Below, in pieces: positions 56,483 to 64,000 of a stretch of DNA of 64,000 nucleotides (its first letter is position 1; each line of letters begins with the position of its first letter). The stretch is taken from positions 1-64,000 of the forward strand of contig NZ_FNFH01000002.1 of the NCBI RefSeq assembly GCF_900100355.1, in the 5' to 3' direction. The notes beneath the pieces were generated by a model. That model ran no database searches, was not told the origin of the DNA, and saw nothing but the letters and a program-made list of their open reading frames with translations. The DNA is from Microbulbifer yueqingensis. GTDB lineage: Bacteria; Pseudomonadota; Gammaproteobacteria; Pseudomonadales; Cellvibrionaceae. The position numbers were made by a program, and so were the translations under genes.

Positions 56483-57544
56483 CTAGCGCGCCCGCCGCAA
56501 CAACATCCAGCCGAGACCGAAACATAGCAGGATCGGCACCAGCACCGCCACGAAGGGAGGAAAGCCGAACACCAGCGAGGACGGGCCGAGCATATCCTGC
56601 AGGGTCTGGAACACGACCCCTACCATGACGCCGGTAAACACCCGCAGCCCGGTAGTGACCTCTCGCAGCGGCCCGAAAATAAACGAGATCGCCACCAGCA
56701 CCAGGCTGGCGATGGTGAGCGGCTGCAACAGCTTTTTCCAGAACTCCAGCCAGTAGCGGCTGGCATCCTCGCCCTTGCTGTCGAGGAAGCGACCATAGGA
56801 CCAGAGGTTGCGGGGTGACAGGTCGGACGGCAACGGTACCACCAGTGAAAACAGCTCTGGCGAGATATCGGTCTCCCAGGAGCTACGCTCGCTGCGCTCG
56901 GCAATCGCCTGCTCCTCGGTAAAGCGTGTCGAACGATTATTGACCAGCGCCCATTCATCGTCGGTGAAGAGGCCGCGCTCGGAGAACACCACGCGTTCCA
57001 GGTCACGCTCACTGCCGAAGCGATAGCGGGTAATCCCGAACAGGTCGCCACTGGGCATGGCGGCGTTGAAATGGACAAATTCCCCGCCCTCACGCAGCCA
57101 CAGGCCCTGCTCCAGGCCGCCGCGCTGCAGCTCACCCAGGGCGATTGCCTTGCGCGTTTCGGCTGCCTGGCTGGTGTGCGGGATCACGAATTCCGCCAGC
57201 ACCAGGCCCAGCAGGATCAGCAATAACACCGGTTTCATCACCGCCCAGGCCAGCCTGCCGATAGAGACACCGGCGGCGCGCATCACCGTCAGCTCACTGG
57301 TGCCGGCGAGGGTGCCGAGCCCGATCATGCAGCCGACCAGTGCGGCAAAGCCCAGGTACTCGTATACCCGGTCCGGGATTGTCCACAGCAGGTACTGCAC
57401 CACATCGGCCGGCTGGTAGTTGCCGTCGACATCCTGCAGCTCGTCCATATAGGCAAAGATCATGTCGAGGCCGAGAATCACCAGCAGTACCGCCAGTACT
57501 GCCGCCGCCACCGTGCGCCCGATATAGAAATCCAGCTTAACCAT
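56483..57544 (-). CDS. lptG: LPS export ABC transporter permease LptG
   Basis: 353 aa from the ATG at 57544 (the longer frame overlaps lptF and is not homologous). Six TM helices with a large periplasmic beta domain between TM3 and TM4, the YIGRTVAAAVLAVLLVILGL start and the FGPLREVTTGLRVFTGVMVG motif. With LptF and the ATPase LptB it extracts lipopolysaccharide from the inner membrane. Its start overlaps the lptF stop by 8 bp. Confidence 0.95.
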   Translation of the reverse strand: MVKLDFYIGRTVAAAVLAVLLVILGLDMIFAYMDELQDVDGNYQPADVVQYLLWTIPDRVYEYLGFAALVGCMIGLGTLAGTSELTVMRAAGVSIGRLAWAVMKPVLLLILLGLVLAEFVIPHTSQAAETRKAIALGELQRGGLEQGLWLREGGEFVHFNAAMPSGDLFGITRYRFGSERDLERVVFSERGLFTDDEWALVNNRSTRFTEEQAIAERSERSSWETDISPELFSLVVPLPSDLSPRNLWSYGRFLDSKGEDASRYWLEFWKKLLQPLTIASLVLVAISFIFGPLREVTTGLRVFTGVMVGVVFQTLQDMLGPSSLVFGFPPFVAVLVPILLCFGLGWMLLRRAR

Positions 57545-58667
57545 TACTGCGCTTCCCCTTACCGGCGTCGGCCCGCCTGGGGCTGCGCCGGAACCCGCCG
57601 CCGCCGAGGAGCAGCAGCCCGAGGATGAGGAATGGCGGGTGGACCAGCCACATGGAGGCAGGCGTTTCGATCTCGCCGTCCTCGACCGCGCCACGGACCC
57701 AGATCAGGGCATACAGGTAGACGATGTACAGGAGCACCGCGGGAATCATTTTCAGGTAGCGCCCCTGGCGCGGATTGGTGCGGCTCAGGGGCACCGCGAG
57801 CACCGCGAGCACCAGCACCAGCGCGGGCAGGCTGAAGCGCCAGTGCAGGTTGGCCCGCTCCCGGGGGTCGTCACTGCGCCACAGGTCCATCGTCGACGCG
57901 CTCTCTATGCGATCGCTCTCCCGCTCCCGCAAGCGCGGCATCTCCAGCAGCGTTTCATAGCTGGAGAACCTCATCAGCCGGTAGTCGCGCTGGCCGGGCA
58001 CGCCCTCGTAGCGATACCCGTCGCGTAGCACCAGGTACCGCAGGCCTGTGTCCGGGTCTATCTGCTGCACGCCCTCGCGCGCGAAGATCACCACCTGGTA
58101 GTCGGTCTCCGTCTGCGCCCGGGCGGAACCCAGTTCGGCGAGGAACACCTCGTGCATTGTGGACTTGTCATCGCTGAGCGAATCCGCGTAATAGACCGCC
58201 TTGCCCCCTTCAGTCGCCACAAACTTCCGCGGCACCAGGTGATCGAACTCATTGCGGGACTTATCGGCTGTCAGCAGGCCGGACGAACGCTCCAGCCCTG
58301 TCGGGGTCAGGTAGAGGCTCATGGAAGCCACTACCAGCGCTACCAGCAAAGCTGGCGCCAGGGTATAGGTGAGCAGGCGCCGCTCACTGAAACCGCAGGC
58401 GTGCAGCACCGTCATTTCACTCTCGATATAGAGGCGTCCGTATGCCAGCAGGATGCCGAGGAAAAAACCCATCGGCAGCAGTACTTCCAGGAATCCCGGC
58501 AGGCGGTATCCCATTACCGGGAACAGGATCGAGGCGGACAGGTCCCCGGCCGCAGCCTCGGCCAGGTACTTTACAAAGCGCCCACTCATCACCATCAACA
58601 GCAGGACTGCGCTGACCGCCAGCGTGGCGAACAGCAGCTCGCGGCAGAGGTAACGGAAAATAATCAC
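57537..58667 (-). CDS. lptF: LPS export ABC transporter permease LptF
   Basis: 376 aa from a GTG at 58667, chosen because homology begins there (IIFRYLCRELLFA matches the LptF N-terminus); an upstream TTG at 58715 is less likely. Seen: LYIESEMTVLHACGFSERRLL near residue 78 and VPLSRTNPRQGRYLKM in the C-terminal membrane half. Partner of LptG. Divergent from pepA, the usual layout. Confidence 0.94.
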   Translation of the reverse strand: MIIFRYLCRELLFATLAVSAVLLLMVMSGRFVKYLAEAAAGDLSASILFPVMGYRLPGFLEVLLPMGFFLGILLAYGRLYIESEMTVLHACGFSERRLLTYTLAPALLVALVVASMSLYLTPTGLERSSGLLTADKSRNEFDHLVPRKFVATEGGKAVYYADSLSDDKSTMHEVFLAELGSARAQTETDYQVVIFAREGVQQIDPDTGLRYLVLRDGYRYEGVPGQRDYRLMRFSSYETLLEMPRLRERESDRIESASTMDLWRSDDPRERANLHWRFSLPALVLVLAVLAVPLSRTNPRQGRYLKMIPAVLLYIVYLYALIWVRGAVEDGEIETPASMWLVHPPFLILGLLLLGGGGFRRSPRRADAGKGKRSNG

Positions 58668-58852
58668 GGGGCGAAAGGCTTCCTTGATGACAGCAGAGCG
58701 TGCGAAAGCGAACAATATTTAAACAGAACGAATACCCGATTAAGCATTAGCTGGCCCACCGGGTTAAACTTGAGCCGCGCATTATCGCGAAAATCGCAAG
58801 CAATGTCTCGGCCCCCCGGACATTGGACCAGTTTTCAGAAGAAAGGAAAGGA

Positions 58853-60322
58853 ATGATGCAGTTCACCGCCAAGGTCTCCGATATCAGTAAACAGCGCACT
58901 GCCTGTGCGATCCTCCCGGTAGACAGCAAGAACCGCCTTAGCGCCAGTGGCGACGCATTGGACAGCGAGTGCAGCGGTTTTATCGGCAAGGTGCTCAAGC
59001 GCGGTGACCTGGCCAGCAAGACCGCCAGTACCCTGTTGCTGACCCCGGCCGAGGGCAAGGCAGATCGCGTATTGCTGGTGCGGTCCGGTGACGGCGTACT
59101 GAGCCAGGCAGAATTCCGCAAGCTGGCCCGCGCCAGCGCCGCCGCCGTCAAGGGCTATAAGGACGCCTGCAGCTACCTGACCGAGGTCGAGGTGGCCGAT
59201 GCAGACACAGCCTGGCAGGCGCAGCAACTGGCACTGGCCGCAGGCCTGGCCACCTACAAGTTCACCCGCTGCCTAAGCGACGCCAAGCCCAACCCGCTGG
59301 CCAAGTTCGCGGTGCACGTGCCCGAGCGCAAGCAGCTCAAGGCAGTGCAGGAACAGGTGGACCTGGGGGCGGCCCAGGCTTCCGGCAGCAATGTGGCACG
59401 CGAACTCGGCAACCTCCCGGGCAATATCTGCACCCCCACTTATCTCGCCAGCCAGGCCAAGGAGTTGGCCAAAAAACACGCAAAAATTACTACCAGTGTC
59501 GTGGATGCCAAGAAAATGCAATCACTGGGCATGGGTGCTTTTATGAGCGTGGCCAAGGGCAGCGACGAACCACCGGCACTGATCGCCATGCAATACAAGG
59601 GCGGCAAGGCCGGCGACAAGCCGGTGGTGCTGGTGGGCAAAGGCATCACCTTCGACACCGGCGGCATCAGCCTCAAGCCCGGCATGGCCATGGACGAAAT
59701 GAAATTCGACATGTGCGGCGCAGCCAGTGTATTCGGGGTCATGAATGCCATCGCCGAACTGGGACCGGCCATTAACGTGGTGGGTCTGGTGGCCGCGGCC
59801 GAGAATATGCCCAGCGGGCGCGCCAGCAAACCGGGGGATGTCGTTACCTCCATGTCCGGCAAGACCATCGAGATCCTCAATACCGACGCCGAGGGCCGCC
59901 TGGTCCTGTGCGACGCCCTCACCTATGCCGCCAAGTTCAAGCCGGACGTGGTCATCGACATCGCCACGCTCACCGGCGCCTGCGTGATTGCCCTGGGCAA
60001 CCACGCCACCGGCCTCTACGCCAACCGCGACGAACTCGCCCAGGCGCTGATCGCGGCCGGTGAGCGTGCCGGTGACCGCGCCTGGCATATGCCGCTGTGG
60101 GACGAGTACCAGTCGGCACTGGATTCCAACTTCGCCGACATGCAGAATATCGGCGGCCGCGAGGCCGGTTCTGTCACCGCGGCCTGCTTCCTGTCCCGCT
60201 TCGCCGAGGACTACACTTGGGCACACCTGGATATCGCCGGCAGCGCCTGGAATTCCGGTGCTAACAAGGGTGCCACCGGCCGTCCGGTGCCCCTGTTGCT
60301 CGAGTACCTTCTCAACCGCTAG
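58853..60322 (+). CDS. pepA: Leucyl aminopeptidase PepA (M17)
   Basis: 489 aa from the ATG at 58853 (MMQFTAKV; the second Met is an equal option), with AAGGAAAGGA before it. Two-metal exopeptidase; GKGITFDTGGISLKPG, KFDMCGAASVFG and NTDAEGRLVLCDALTYA hold the metal ligands and catalytic Lys/Arg. In E. coli PepA also binds DNA at carAB and in Xer recombination. Divergent from lptF, cotranscribed with holC. Confidence 0.96.
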   Translation: MMQFTAKVSDISKQRTACAILPVDSKNRLSASGDALDSECSGFIGKVLKRGDLASKTASTLLLTPAEGKADRVLLVRSGDGVLSQAEFRKLARASAAAVKGYKDACSYLTEVEVADADTAWQAQQLALAAGLATYKFTRCLSDAKPNPLAKFAVHVPERKQLKAVQEQVDLGAAQASGSNVARELGNLPGNICTPTYLASQAKELAKKHAKITTSVVDAKKMQSLGMGAFMSVAKGSDEPPALIAMQYKGGKAGDKPVVLVGKGITFDTGGISLKPGMAMDEMKFDMCGAASVFGVMNAIAELGPAINVVGLVAAAENMPSGRASKPGDVVTSMSGKTIEILNTDAEGRLVLCDALTYAAKFKPDVVIDIATLTGACVIALGNHATGLYANRDELAQALIAAGERAGDRAWHMPLWDEYQSALDSNFADMQNIGGREAGSVTAACFLSRFAEDYTWAHLDIAGSAWNSGANKGATGRPVPLLLEYLLNR

Positions 60323-60431
60323 GTGGGCGGGGGCCGGGAGGCCAGCCAGGGCATCCCGGCCCCGATCAACCGCCAGAGTGGTCAGAATTTATGCAGCAAG
60401 GCCCACCCCATGAAAACCGCGCAGCCAAACA

Positions 60432-60860
60432 ATGACACGTATTGATTTTTACGTCCTCTCCTCCGACCGCTACGAAGCCGCCGATACCTTCGCCTGCCGC
60501 CTGGCAGAAAAGGCTTTCCGCGCGGGCATGCGTGTGCTGCTGGCAGTGGAAAGCCGCGAGCGTGCCGAGCAACTGGATCAACTGCTCTGGAGCTTCCGCG
60601 AGGACAGTTTCCTGCCCCACGCCGCACAGGGCGAGGACCAGCAGGCCGCAGTGGAGATCAACTGCGGGGAGGAACCCGGGCTTCATCACGGCCTGCTGAT
60701 CAACCTGTGCAGCGATGTTCCCGCATGGTTCAGCCGCTTCGAGAGACTCGCGGAGATCGTGGTGCAGCAACCGGAAAGCCTGGCCCGCTCGCGATCCCGA
60801 TTCGGTCACTTTCGCGACCGGGGATATCCGTTACAATCCCATCGTATCGGTAGCAACTAG
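60432..60860 (+). CDS. holC: DNA polymerase III chi subunit
   Basis: 142 aa. RIDFYVLSSDRYEAADTFACRLAEKA at the N-terminus and VLLAVESRERAEQLDQLLWSFREDSFLPHAA near 40 match HolC, followed by the LLINLCSDVPAWFSRFERLAEIV core. Chi bridges the clamp loader psi subunit to SSB at the replication fork. Follows pepA by 109 bp, as in many gammaproteobacteria. Confidence 0.95.
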   Translation: MTRIDFYVLSSDRYEAADTFACRLAEKAFRAGMRVLLAVESRERAEQLDQLLWSFREDSFLPHAAQGEDQQAAVEINCGEEPGLHHGLLINLCSDVPAWFSRFERLAEIVVQQPESLARSRSRFGHFRDRGYPLQSHRIGSN

Positions 60861-60881
60861 GCAAAGTGGCAGTGCATCACC

Positions 60882-61712
60882 ATGGCCGGTCGGAAAAACA
60901 AAAACAGGCAGCGCGGGCAGCGACAGCAACAACCCGGGAGCGGTGAACCCACTGAGCTTCTCGACGAACTGCATTCGATCCGCAGCCTGCTGGGCAGCGA
61001 GGACCTTGCGGACATCCCGTTGCTGGACCAGGTGGCGGATCCGGCGCCCCGCCCCCCGCGGCGGGAAGCCCGGCCACAGGTAACCCCACTGCAGGATACC
61101 GACCTTCCAACCCTGTTTTCCCCGGAAGACGAGGAGCTTCCCGAAGAGGAGCCACACTCGCCCCCGGCCCCCGAGCCCCGAACAAAGGCCATCGCCACCG
61201 AGCTGAGCGAGACGGAACTCGAACTGCTGCGGCCCCTGGAAGCGATTCCTCCCCAGTCCAGGGCAAATCCTGGCGGAACTCCCCCCGCAGGCGACGAGCA
61301 GCAGCAGGAGCTGTTTGGCGAGCCGGAAACAGGGTCGTCCGCAATAGAGAACCCCTTCCTCCCGGCGCATATCCGCGCCCGCCTGACCGGCGGCCGGGTG
61401 CCCAGGTCCGAAGAGCGTGCCGGGTCACCTGCAGGCGGGGACGCCGGCACGCAGGAAGCGCGGGCATCGGGTGCTGCCGCGACGGCTGGCGCCTCGCCGC
61501 ATCATGAAGACCACCAGCCCGAAACCGCCCATGAGAGCCCTGCCGCCGGTGACAGCGAACCTGCAGGCACCCCGACCGCGGCGCAGCGGGCCCGCGAGCG
61601 ACAGCGGCAGCAGCTGGTGGACCGCCTGGTGGCAAAGCAGCTCCCGGAACTCGAGCGCCAGCTGCGCGCGCGCATCGAACTGATGGTCGATGAACTGATG
61701 CGCAATCGCTGA
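60882..61712 (+). CDS. Conserved hypothetical protein between holC and valS
   Basis: 276 aa, mostly disordered: a basic N-terminus ([15 protein letters not shown]), a short helix ([14 protein letters not shown]), acidic and proline-rich linkers, an [13 protein letters not shown] motif near residue 155 and a C-terminal charged helix ([37 protein letters not shown] would be the span; residues about 230-272). Proteins with this ENPFLP motif at this locus occur in Pseudomonas relatives. Role unknown, possibly linked to the replisome by position. 21 bp after holC. Confidence 0.7.
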   Translation: MAGRKNKNRQRGQRQQQPGSGEPTELLDELHSIRSLLGSEDLADIPLLDQVADPAPRPPRREARPQVTPLQDTDLPTLFSPEDEELPEEEPHSPPAPEPRTKAIATELSETELELLRPLEAIPPQSRANPGGTPPAGDEQQQELFGEPETGSSAIENPFLPAHIRARLTGGRVPRSEERAGSPAGGDAGTQEARASGAAATAGASPHHEDHQPETAHESPAAGDSEPAGTPTAAQRARERQRQQLVDRLVAKQLPELERQLRARIELMVDELMRNR

Positions 61713-61881
61713 GGCCTGCCGCGCCCCGGCCCGGCTCACATTTGCCCCTCACCCTGCCGGCGGTATAATTCCCGCCTTTTCGGCGCCGAGTGCCTGTCTG
61801 CCACTATTATCCCTGTGGCCACCAGGTCTTCCGGCAACCACCGGCGCCCGCCGTCAGTCAACAGAAGGTTTCCCCTCGCGC

Positions 61882-64000
61882 ATGGACAAGACATACCAGC
61901 CCAACGCCATCGAACAGCAGTGGTACAAGACCTGGGAGGAGAACGGCTACTTCAAGCCCTCCGGCGACACCGAAGCCGATCCCTACTGCATCATGATTCC
62001 CCCGCCGAATGTCACCGGCAGCCTGCACATGGGCCACGGTTTCCAGGAGTCCATCATGGATGCGCTGATCCGCTACCACCGCATGCAGGGGGACAACACC
62101 CTGTGGCAGGTGGGCACCGACCACGCAGGTATCGCCACCCAGATGGTGGTCGAACGCCTGCTGGCGGCCGAGGGCAAGGACCGGCATCAACTCGGGCGCG
62201 ACAAGTTCATCGAGAAGGTATGGGAGTGGAAGGAGCAGTCCGGTGGCACCATTACCCGCCAGCTGCGCCGCCTGGGCGCCAGCCCGGACTGGTCCCGCGA
62301 GCGCTTCACCATGGACGACGGCTTCTACAAGGCGGTACAGGAGGTATTCATCCGCCTGTATGAGGACGGGCTGATCTATCGCGGCAAGCGGCTGGTTAAC
62401 TGGGACCCGAAACTGCACACTGCTATTTCGGACCTCGAGGTGCTGAACGAGGAGGAGCAGGGCCACCTGTGGCACTTCCGTTACCCGCTCGCAGACGGCT
62501 CCGGCCACCTGGTTGTGGCCACCACCCGCCCGGAGACCATGCTCGGCGACACCGCCGTCGCGGTGCACCCCGAGGATGAGCGCTACCGCGACCTGATCGG
62601 CAAGACCATCAGGTTGCCGCTGGCTGAGCGCGACATCCCCATCATCGGCGACGACTATGTCGACCGCGAGTTTGGTACCGGCTGCGTGAAAATCACCCCG
62701 GCACACGACTTCAACGATTACGAGATGGGCCAGCGCCACGAGTTGGGGATGATCAATATCCTCGACGCGGACGCCAACCTGAACGATAACGTCCCGGAGA
62801 AATACCGCGGCATGGAGCGCTTCGCGGCGCGTCAGCAGGTAGTAGATGACCTGGACGACCTCGGCCTGCTGGAAAAGGTCGAGCCCCACACCCTCAAGGT
62901 ACCGCGCGGTGACCGCTCCGGCGTCGTCATCGAGCCCTGGCTCACCGACCAGTGGTATGTCAGGACCCAGCCACTGGCAGAAGAGGCGATCAGCGCGGTC
63001 GAGGATGGCCGCGTCAACTTCGTACCGAAAAACTACGAAAACATGTACTTCTCCTGGATGCGGGACATCCAGGACTGGTGCATTTCCCGGCAACTGTGGT
63101 GGGGCCACCGTATCCCGGCCTGGTATGACGCAGACGGAAATGTCTACGTAGGCCGCAGCGAGGCAGAGGTACGCGAAAAGCACCAGCTGGCAGACGATAT
63201 CGCCCTGCAGCAGGACGACGATGTGCTCGACACCTGGTTCTCATCCGGCCTGTGGACCTTCGGCACCCTCGGCTGGCCCGAGGAAACGCCGGAGCTACAG
63301 GCCTTCCATCCCACCTCCGTGCTGGTGACGGGCTTCGACATCATCTTCTTCTGGGTTGCGCGGATGATGATGCTGACCCTGTATTTCAGGAAGGAAGTGC
63401 CCTTCCACACCGTATATGTGCACGGCCTGGTACGGGACAGCCACGGCCAGAAGATGTCCAAGTCCAAGGGCAATGTACTCGACCCCATCGACCTGATCGA
63501 CGGCATCGACCTGGAAAGCCTGGTGCAGAAGCGCACCACCGGCATGATGCAGCCGCACCTGCGCGACAAGATCGAGAAGCAGACGCGCAAGGAGTTCCCG
63601 GACGGCATCGCCGCCTACGGCACTGACGCGCTGCGCTACACCTACTATTCGCTTGCCTCCACTGGTCGCGATATCAAGTTTGACGTGGGCCGTATCGAGG
63701 GCTTTCGAAACTTCTGCAACAAAATCTGGAACGCCTCCCGCTATGTGCTGCAGAACTGCGAGGGCTACGACTGCGGCCAGGACAACAGCAGCGACTTCGA
63801 GCTGTCGCTGGCAGACCGCTGGATCATCTCCGAGCTCCAGCGCACCGAGCAGACGGTGCGCGAAGCGATGGACAGCTACCGCTTCGACCTGGCCTCGCAG
63901 GCTCTCTACGACTTTGTCTGGAGTGAGTACTGCAGCTGGTACCTGGAGCTCTCCAAACCGGTACTGTGGGACGACTCCGCGTCAGAGGCGGTGAAGAAAG
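61882..64000 (+). CDS. valS: Valyl-tRNA synthetase, 3'-truncated by window end
   Basis: Class I synthetase charging tRNA-Val; the first 706 or so codons of an expected 940 are present and uninterrupted. [14 protein letters not shown] near residue 39-52 is the HIGH motif, [16 protein letters not shown] marks the editing domain, [15 protein letters not shown] the catalytic-site region and [12 protein letters not shown] the KMSKS motif. Last gene of the lptF-divergent pepA-holC-valS set. No T-box or leader was seen. Confidence 0.97.
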   Translation, partial: MDKTYQPNAIEQQWYKTWEENGYFKPSGDTEADPYCIMIPPPNVTGSLHMGHGFQESIMDALIRYHRMQGDNTLWQVGTDHAGIATQMVVERLLAAEGKDRHQLGRDKFIEKVWEWKEQSGGTITRQLRRLGASPDWSRERFTMDDGFYKAVQEVFIRLYEDGLIYRGKRLVNWDPKLHTAISDLEVLNEEEQGHLWHFRYPLADGSGHLVVATTRPETMLGDTAVAVHPEDERYRDLIGKTIRLPLAERDIPIIGDDYVDREFGTGCVKITPAHDFNDYEMGQRHELGMINILDADANLNDNVPEKYRGMERFAARQQVVDDLDDLGLLEKVEPHTLKVPRGDRSGVVIEPWLTDQWYVRTQPLAEEAISAVEDGRVNFVPKNYENMYFSWMRDIQDWCISRQLWWGHRIPAWYDADGNVYVGRSEAEVREKHQLADDIALQQDDDVLDTWFSSGLWTFGTLGWPEETPELQAFHPTSVLVTGFDIIFFWVARMMMLTLYFRKEVPFHTVYVHGLVRDSHGQKMSKSKGNVLDPIDLIDGIDLESLVQKRTTGMMQPHLRDKIEKQTRKEFPDGIAAYGTDALRYTYYSLASTGRDIKFDVGRIEGFRNFCNKIWNASRYVLQNCEGYDCGQDNSSDFELSLADRWIISELQRTEQTVREAMDSYRFDLASQALYDFVWSEYCSWYLELSKPVLWDDSASEAVKK

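Noticed and set aside
61858..63183. 441-codon minus-strand frame opposite valS
   Set aside because: Antisense to valS, which carries its HIGH and KMSKS motifs.

Overview
The window is a high-GC, gene-dense bacterial chromosome segment from a gammaproteobacterium. Supporting context is the ampD-ampE/nadC locus, queA-tgt-secD-secF, lptF-lptG divergent from pepA-holC-valS, a complete ccoNOQP-ccoGHIS cluster with an Anr/FNR-type promoter, and a class II pyrC next to rnt. The mix would suit a marine Cellvibrionales-type organism such as Microbulbifer, but that placement is inference from gene content and no database was searched.

Region 1 (1-6230) differs from the rest. It is lower in GC and holds twelve small gene cassettes, all read on the minus strand, each followed by an attC-like recombination site. 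The left edge is interrupted by the end of an IS3-type insertion sequence. No integron integrase is visible, so it looks like a CALIN (attC cluster without integrase) or the far part of a chromosomal integron whose intI lies outside the window. About seven of the twelve products are small membrane proteins. Others are a transglutaminase-like protein, a DUF4236-like protein, a CxxC protein, a secreted protein and two small soluble proteins. The 540 bp between this array and groEL hold only an attI-like end and a decayed open frame.

Region 2 (6.8-18.9 kb) is core chromosome: groES-groEL with a heat-shock promoter, fxsA divergent from cfa, an SDR oxidoreductase, a DUF481 outer-membrane protein, an alkyltransferase-like DNA repair protein, the muropeptide permease AmpG, a PEBP protein coupled to a PLP-dependent ammonia-lyase/racemase, a class-3 aldehyde dehydrogenase and AmpE. 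AmpG, AmpD and AmpE together point to peptidoglycan recycling.

Region 3 (18.9-26.9 kb) is ampD, then two large paralogous DUF1631 proteins occupying the space between ampD and nadC, then nadC, a small coiled-coil protein and a cysteine-rich metallothionein-like protein.

Region 4 (26.9-40.6 kb) is the cbb3 cytochrome oxidase structural genes (ccoNOQP), their assembly genes (ccoG, H, I, S) and a SafE-type membrane protein, all in one direction, followed by argG, divergent pyrC-rnt, a secreted esterase and a small membrane protein.

Region 5 (40.7-47.3 kb) is a short SutA-like protein, then queA-tgt-secD-secF lacking the usual yajC, with REP-like palindromes in its place, then tRNA-Leu(CAA) followed by a repeat cluster that contains an inverted copy of the tRNA 3' end.

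Region 6 (47.3-64 kb) holds a PYROXD2-like flavoprotein, a glutathione S-transferase, a Bcr/CflA efflux pump, a tightly packed GMC oxidoreductase / rlmA / tadA / K+ channel run, an orphan secreted protein, an RDD membrane protein, lptG-lptF, and pepA-holC-hypothetical-valS, where valS runs off the window end.
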